Program-made: the position numbers and the translations under genes
Part shown: one piece after another, positions 59,672-64,000 of the stretch
Layout: every line of letters starts with the position of its first letter
How positions within the stretch are numbered: the first letter of the stretch is position 1
Assembly: GCF_004155535.1 (NCBI RefSeq)
Contig: NZ_RYUH01000015.1
Location: 57,894-121,893 of the forward strand
DNA: 64,000 bases
Origin: Bifidobacterium pseudolongum subsp. globosum
GTDB lineage: Bacteria > Actinomycetota > Actinomycetes > Actinomycetales > Bifidobacteriaceae
Direction: 5' to 3'
The notes under the pieces: model-generated
Seen by the model: only the letters and a program-made list of their open reading frames with translations
Told to the model about the DNA's origin: nothing
Databases searched by the model: none

Positions 59672-61429
59672 ATGACCCTCAACAATACGCATGACGATTG
59701 GTGGAAGCAAGCCGTCGTCTACCAGGTGTATCCCCGCAGTTTCCGCGATGCGAACGGCGACGGGCTCGGCGACATCGCCGGCATCACGAGCCGCATTCCA
59801 TACCTGCGCCAGCTCGGCGTGGACGCACTGTGGCTTTCGCCATTCTACCCCTCCGAACTCGCCGACGGCGGCTACGACGTGATCGACTACCGCAACGTGG
59901 ACCCGCGCCTCGGCACGCTCGACGATTTCGACGCGATGGTGGCCGCCGCGCACAACGCCGGCCTCAAAGTGGTTGTGGACATTGTGCCCAACCACACATC
60001 GAACATGCACCCGTGGTTCCAGGAGGCGCTGGCGAGCGCACCGGGCTCCCCCGCGCGCGACCGCTACATCTTCCGCGACGGCGAGGGCGCGCACGGCGAA
60101 CTGCCGCCGAACAACTGGCAGTCGCTCTTCGGCGGCCCCGCATGGGAGGCCGCCGGCGACGGCCAGTGGTACTTGCACCTGTTCACGAAGGAGCAGCCCG
60201 ACCTCAACTGGAAGAACCCCGACGTGCACGAGGACTTCCGCACCACGCTGCGGTTCTGGTCCGACCGCGGTGTCGACGGATTCCGCATCGATGTGGCCCA
60301 CGGCTTGGCGAAGGACCTTGACAGCGAGCCGCTCAAAGACCTGGAGCGCTTCCCGGTCGGAGGCGATCCGGTTCCGGGCCACCCGCTGTGGGACCGTCCG
60401 GAAGTGCACGAGATCTACCGCGAGTGGAACAAAGTGTTCAACGAATACGACCCGCCGCGCTTCGCGGTCGGCGAGGCGTGGGTGCCCGCCGAGCACCAGC
60501 ATCTCTACGCGTCCAAGGACGAGCTCGGCCAGGTCTTCAATTTCGAGTTCGCCAAGGCCAACTGGTTCGCCGGCGACTTCCGCCTTGCCATCGAGGAGGG
60601 CCTGGCCTCGGCCGACGAATCGAAATCCACGACCACATGGGTCATGAGCAACCACGACGTGCCACGCCACGTGAGCCGCTACGGCCTGCCGCAGGTACAC
60701 ACGCGCGGCTACCACGAGCTGCCGAATGACTGGCTGCTGCGCAACGGCACCACCTACATCGAGAACCGCGAGCTCGGCACGCGCCGCGGCCGTGCCGCGA
60801 TCCTCATGGAGTTGGGATTGCCCGGATCGGTGTACGTGTATCAGGGCGAGGAGCTCGGCCTGCCCGAAGTCGCCACGATCCCGTGGGATCATCTCGAGGA
60901 CCCGGTCGCGTTCAACACCGACCACAGCGACGCGGCGAAGGGCCGCGACGGCTGCCGCGTGCCGCTGCCGTGGAGTGCCCAGGACATGCCGCAGCCCGCG
61001 CCATGGGACCCCGAGTTCGGCGCCGGCGCCTCGTTCGGCTTCTCCGAGCATGCCGGCGGACGCGCGAGCGCCGACCCGCATCTGCCGCAGCCGCTGTGGT
61101 ACGCCGGCTACGCCGCCGACGCGGAGGACACCGACCCCGCTTCGATACTCAATCTGTACCGGCGCGCCATGCACTGGCGGCAGGAACACCTGACGCCCAC
61201 CGGTGACACGTCGCTCACATGGCTCGGCCCGCAGGCCTTCGCCGACTGTGGCGACGATGTGGTGGCCTATGCGCGCCCGCTCGCCGACGACAGCGGCGAC
61301 CGCTTCGCGTGCATCGTCAATTTCGGCGCCACGCCCATCGAACTGCCGCACGGCGACGTGGTGATGCGGTCCATCCCGTTCGACGGACACCGGCTGCCGA
61401 CTGACGCCGCGGTGTGGATGCGCATCTGA
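59672..61429 (+). CDS. GH13 alpha-glucosidase (AglA/AglB-like)
   Basis: A 585-residue GH13 enzyme of the oligo-1,6-/alpha-glucosidase group. It should hydrolyse small alpha-glucosides in the cytoplasm. Marks are DANGDGLGDIAGITSRIPYL, IVPNHTSNMHPWF, nucleophile Asp207 (GFRIDVAH), acid Glu268 (AVGEAWVP) and His328-Asp329 (MSNHDVPRH). ATG at 59672 is preferred, since GGAAAGG lies 6 nt upstream and an in-frame ATG at 59657 has none. The promoter carries a LacI operator. Confidence 0.93.
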   Translation: MTLNNTHDDWWKQAVVYQVYPRSFRDANGDGLGDIAGITSRIPYLRQLGVDALWLSPFYPSELADGGYDVIDYRNVDPRLGTLDDFDAMVAAAHNAGLKVVVDIVPNHTSNMHPWFQEALASAPGSPARDRYIFRDGEGAHGELPPNNWQSLFGGPAWEAAGDGQWYLHLFTKEQPDLNWKNPDVHEDFRTTLRFWSDRGVDGFRIDVAHGLAKDLDSEPLKDLERFPVGGDPVPGHPLWDRPEVHEIYREWNKVFNEYDPPRFAVGEAWVPAEHQHLYASKDELGQVFNFEFAKANWFAGDFRLAIEEGLASADESKSTTTWVMSNHDVPRHVSRYGLPQVHTRGYHELPNDWLLRNGTTYIENRELGTRRGRAAILMELGLPGSVYVYQGEELGLPEVATIPWDHLEDPVAFNTDHSDAAKGRDGCRVPLPWSAQDMPQPAPWDPEFGAGASFGFSEHAGGRASADPHLPQPLWYAGYAADAEDTDPASILNLYRRAMHWRQEHLTPTGDTSLTWLGPQAFADCGDDVVAYARPLADDSGDRFACIVNFGATPIELPHGDVVMRSIPFDGHRLPTDAAVWMRI

Positions 61430-61454
61430 CGGCGCTACGCATGGATCATGTGGT

Positions 61455-62153
61455 TCAGCAGTTCCACTGCTGGATCACATGATCCCCCTTGTACAGGCTC
61501 AGCACACTGATGTGCGCGGTGTCGAGCTTGAGATTGCGCCCGAACGTTGGCTCCACACCGAGCCACTGCGTCGTCAGGATGCGCAGAATATGCGCGTGCG
61601 CCACGCACAGCACATCACGTCCCGCCTGCAGCGCGGGCATCGCGCGCTCGATGACGAGCCGCGTGCGCGCTGCGGCGTCTTCAAGGCGTTCGCCCGGCCC
61701 GTTGATGATGTGTATCTTTTCACCACCGGGGAAGACCTCGATCCGCTCGCCGCCGAGCGCGGCGTCGAGAACGGCCGGCCCATGCTCCCACACGTTCCAG
61801 TCGTAGCCGAGCGCGTCAAACAGCTGGCTGCGCGTACGGCCTTCGGCACGCCCGTAATCCCACTCCTCGAGGTCCGCGGTGACCTCGTGTTCGGTGAATC
61901 CGGCGAGCTCGGCCGTCGTCATCGCACGCCGCAGATCGCTCGTATACACGTCGCGCGGCTCGAACCCGCGCGGGAACATCGCGCGCAGGCGTTCGCCCGC
62001 CTGACGCGCCTGCTCGCGGCCGGTCCCGGTCAGCGGAATGTCGGTGCGGCCGGTGTACTGGCCCGATTCACTCCACAGCGTCTGGCCGTGGCGCAGCAAT
62101 ACCAGATCGCCGAAGGTCTGGGTCACGCTGTTCTGTATGGTCGTCTGTTCCAT
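61455..62153 (-). CDS. histidine phosphatase (phosphoglycerate-mutase-like)
   Basis: A 232-residue histidine phosphatase. LVLLRHGQTLWSESGQYTGR carries the RHG motif with the phospho-accepting His, and VLCVAHAHILRIL the second catalytic His. SDLRRAMTTAE holds the conserved Arg. Such enzymes act on small phosphate esters; the exact substrate is not visible. ATG at 62153. It is convergent with the GH13 gene, with only 25 bp between them. Confidence 0.9.
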   Translation of the reverse strand: MEQTTIQNSVTQTFGDLVLLRHGQTLWSESGQYTGRTDIPLTGTGREQARQAGERLRAMFPRGFEPRDVYTSDLRRAMTTAELAGFTEHEVTADLEEWDYGRAEGRTRSQLFDALGYDWNVWEHGPAVLDAALGGERIEVFPGGEKIHIINGPGERLEDAAARTRLVIERAMPALQAGRDVLCVAHAHILRILTTQWLGVEPTFGRNLKLDTAHISVLSLYKGDHVIQQWNC

Positions 62154-62279
62154 GGGTACTACTGTAGGCGCATGTGCGCCGCAAGAACAGCGCGCCATCA
62201 CATCCGCGTGCCGCCGCACCATTTCCGTTTTGCGCGCTATCGCCGTTGCTGTAGGCGCGCATACCCTACACTGGGACCT

Positions 62280-62663
62280 ATGAGTGAACACAACAACATG
62301 CACGACCTCGACGAGACAGCCGACAGGACCGTCGCGGCGATCAACAAGGTCGACACCAAGGTCACCGAGATGCGCCAGCGGCGCATGGCCGACCCCGACA
62401 CGTTGGGCGACAAAGCGCTCAAGATGATCATCCCCAGCCTCGCTGGTCTCGTGGGGGGCAAGCTCTTCCAAATGGTGTGGAACAGTGTCATGGCACGTGT
62501 GCATCCCAGTCCGGACGACGATGCGAAAGACCAGCAGCAGGGCCTGATGATGAGCGTGTTGTTCGCTGCGGCGTCGGCGGCGTTCGGCACACTGCTGACG
62601 CGCCTTTCGGACAAGGGCGCCAATTCGCTCGTGCACCACATGCAGATCAAACGCGACCGCTGA
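62280..62663 (+). CDS. DUF4235 membrane protein
   Basis: A 127-residue protein. The N-terminus is charged; two hydrophobic segments (ALKMIIPSLAGLVGGKLFQM and LMMSVLFAAASAAFGTLLT) flank a short loop with VHPSPDD, the usual DUF4235 shape. Function unknown. ATG at 62280 has no ribosome-binding site, but TACACT ends 7 nt before it, so a leaderless transcript is possible. Divergent from the phosphatase gene. Confidence 0.8.
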   Translation: MSEHNNMHDLDETADRTVAAINKVDTKVTEMRQRRMADPDTLGDKALKMIIPSLAGLVGGKLFQMVWNSVMARVHPSPDDDAKDQQQGLMMSVLFAAASAAFGTLLTRLSDKGANSLVHHMQIKRDR

Positions 62664-62684
62664 CCGCTGCACAAACTAGATACC

Positions 62685-62711
62685 GCGCCCGTATTCGCCC
62701 AGTACGGGCGC
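62685..62711 (+). terminator. terminator of the DUF4235 gene
   Basis: GCGCCCGTA and TACGGGCGC form a 9-bp stem with a 9-nt loop; no strong T-tract follows. Confidence 0.6.
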
Positions 62712-62776
62712 GAGGCATGTTCACACATGGGGTGAATCCGCTTCCGTTGTTCTGGCACCGTCGCCATACTGGAACC

Positions 62777-63553
62777 ATGACTGAATACATGCATAATCCC
62801 ACGGTCGACGTATTGCTCGACCGCCGTTCCATCCGCGCGTTCCAACAGGAACCCATCGACCCGCAGATCCTGACCACAATCGAGGCGGCGGCACAGCATG
62901 CCGCTTCGAGCCAATATCTCAACGACTGGTCCGCGATCCGCATCCTCGACCACACGCTCAAGCAGCAGATCGCCGAAGTCGGCCGCCAGCCGTATATCGC
63001 CGACGCCGCCGCACTGTATGTGTTTGTGCTTGACGAATACCGCAATGCCGTCATCGCGCGCAACAGCGGCGTGGCGGTCGATTCCGACGAATTCACACTC
63101 AACAACAGCTACCGCTTCAGCCAAGCCCAGAACGACGCCGTGCTCGCGCTGCACGCGATGGAGACCGCGGCGGAATCGCTCGGCCTGGGTTGTGTGATCC
63201 TCGGCTCGATCCTCAACGATGTGCCGCGATTGATCGAACTGATGAAACTGCCGGAGTACACGTACCCGGTGCTCGGCCTGGCGATCGGCAAGCCGGCGCA
63301 GCAGCCGAACCTGAAGCCGCGCCTGCCGCGTTCGGTGCAGTTCTTCGACAATGCATACAACAGCGATCCGGAACTCATGCTGCAGCGCATGAGCGAATTC
63401 AATGAAGAGGTGCACCAGTACTACGACCTGCGTGATGCCGCGCACCCGGTGCCGACGTATGATGCGCAGATCGCGCAGAAAGCCGTCGATCAAGGTGTGC
63501 TGGAGCGTGGGCTTGGCCATGCGCGCGCGCAGGGGTTCGACATCGAACGCTAG
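62777..63553 (+). CDS. NfsA-type flavin nitroreductase
   Basis: A 258-residue FMN enzyme of the oxygen-insensitive NADPH nitroreductase family. The N-terminus LLDRRSIRAFQQEPID carries the FMN-contacting RRSIR, TAAESLGLGCVILGSILND the central conserved helix, and PVLGLAIGKPAQQPNLKPRL the late motif with basic residues. It reduces nitro or quinone compounds; the natural substrate is unknown. ATG at 62777. CATACT ends 6 nt upstream and no good ribosome-binding site is seen. Confidence 0.88.
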   Translation: MTEYMHNPTVDVLLDRRSIRAFQQEPIDPQILTTIEAAAQHAASSQYLNDWSAIRILDHTLKQQIAEVGRQPYIADAAALYVFVLDEYRNAVIARNSGVAVDSDEFTLNNSYRFSQAQNDAVLALHAMETAAESLGLGCVILGSILNDVPRLIELMKLPEYTYPVLGLAIGKPAQQPNLKPRLPRSVQFFDNAYNSDPELMLQRMSEFNEEVHQYYDLRDAAHPVPTYDAQIAQKAVDQGVLERGLGHARAQGFDIER

Positions 63554-63560
63554 CCGCGCG

Positions 63561-63812
63561 TCAGCGGTGCCTTGGTTTGAATCCGCGTTTGCGTGAATGC
63601 GGCTTGCGTTGCAGCGCGCGCTGTGTACGCATGTAGTTGAGCTGCGGATCGCGGTGCGTGAGGTGCCATGTGCCGCAGAATTCACACCGGTAGACCCAGA
63701 GTTCCACACCGCGCTCCAAACGACTTTGTTCGGCCGCCTGGAGCGCGGTGATCTTGTCTTTGTACATGATCTTCTGCGATGGCTCGCAGCGCTTCGGCGT
63801 GAAATAATGCAT
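63561..63812 (-). CDS. small basic protein with CxxC motif
   Basis: An 83-residue protein. The central YRCEFCGTWHLTH looks like half of a zinc ribbon with one CxxC and nearby His residues. Both ends are very basic. ATG at 63812 has AAGGA 7 nt upstream. It is convergent with the nitroreductase gene (7 bp apart) and lies downstream of the 5S rRNA gene. I do not recognise a function; nucleic-acid binding is a guess from charge and motif. Confidence 0.7.
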   Translation of the reverse strand: MHYFTPKRCEPSQKIMYKDKITALQAAEQSRLERGVELWVYRCEFCGTWHLTHRDPQLNYMRTQRALQRKPHSRKRGFKPRHR

Positions 63813-63858
63813 GCGTCAATCCTTAGCACGCGTGGGGTATATGTGGTTGGGTATGCGA

Positions 63859-63893
63859 AGGACCCCGGTTGGCTGTTCGCCTTCCGGGGTCCT
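63859..63893 (-). terminator. terminator downstream of 5S rRNA
   Basis: AGGACCCCGG and CCGGGGTCCT form a 10-bp stem with a 15-nt loop just after the 3' end of the 5S gene on the minus strand. Confidence 0.75.
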
Positions 63894-63900
63894 CAAGTGT

Positions 63901-64000
63901 GGTGCGGCGGTGTGCTACTCTCCCACACCCTGTCGGGTGCAGTACCATTGCCGTGCCAGGTCTTAGCTTCCGGGTTCGGAATGGGTCCGGGCGTCTCCCC
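63901..64000 (-). rRNA. rrf: 5S ribosomal RNA, 3' part
   Basis: The minus strand reads the conserved 5S segments CATTCCGAACCCGGAAGCTA, GGTACTGCACCCGACAGGGT and GGGAGAGTAGCACACCGCCG. The 5' part of the gene lies beyond the window. An rRNA operon therefore ends here, running leftward. Confidence 0.95.

Noticed and set aside
63561..63812. Small ORF as a chance frame beside the rRNA operon
   Set aside because: Rejected as chance because it has a good ribosome-binding site and a CxxC-His motif; kept as a real small gene with moderate confidence.

Overview
The window reads as a high-GC actinobacterial chromosome, and the gene families point to a gut Bifidobacterium. The signs are several CUT1 sugar ABC transporters without ATPase genes, LacI regulators beside glycoside hydrolases, a dnaK-grpE-dnaJ-hspR operon with a HAIR operator, and a sortase-built pilus operon. 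No species is claimed.

Layout. (1) 1-8975, minus strand: a polysaccharide-utilisation operon with an LplABC-like importer, GH29 alpha-L-fucosidase, GH3 beta-glucosidase and a GH31 alpha-xylosidase cut by the window edge. This enzyme set suggests xyloglucan-type oligosaccharides. (2) 9112-11264, plus strand: DUF624/YesL, DedA and GtrA membrane proteins, ending at a 72-nt palindrome. (3) 11389-18369, minus strand: a second alpha-xylosidase locus with GH31, two permeases, a binding protein and LacI. (4) 18675-23560: tRNA-Ala(CGC), then an accessory zone of tandem and inverted repeats, a flavodoxin-like lipoprotein, and a gene graveyard (nagB and nagA fragments, a GH3 fragment with a nonsense codon, a permease and a binding protein with apparent internal deletions). 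(5) 23560-35644, minus strand: a HAD hydrolase and a pilus operon (major pilin, class C sortase, 1883-aa multidomain surface protein, 981-aa leucine-rich-repeat protein). (6) 36036-40424, minus strand: heat-shock operon. (7) 40699-53781: maltodextrin/alpha-glucan locus (LacI, TraX-like and HAD proteins, pullulanase, MalEFG-like importer, divergent GH13, malQ). (8) 53836-61429: a second alpha-glucoside locus (DUF624, two permeases, LacI, binding protein, GH13 alpha-glucosidase). (9) 61455-64000: phosphatase, DUF4235 protein, nitroreductase, small Cys-motif protein and the 3' part of a 5S rRNA gene.

How the genes work together: lipoprotein binding proteins and paired permeases import oligosaccharides, cytoplasmic GH3/GH13/GH29/GH31/GH77 enzymes cut them to monosaccharides, and LacI proteins probably control each set. 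AAACG(T/C)TT-type operator sequences lie in the promoters of the alpha-glucan genes, and a GTTTCGAC/GTCGAAAC palindrome lies upstream of the region-3 binding protein. No ATPase gene for any importer is in the window, so a shared ATPase elsewhere is inferred.

The most unusual non-genic structures are two iteron-like arrays with an exact 21-bp period (23399-23514 and 53836-53930), a 52-bp degenerate tandem repeat (18964-19186), CTACGGGTAG repeats that bracket the decayed segment, and a 44-bp tandem duplication of the malQ tail. All family names come from motif recognition by eye; no database search was run.
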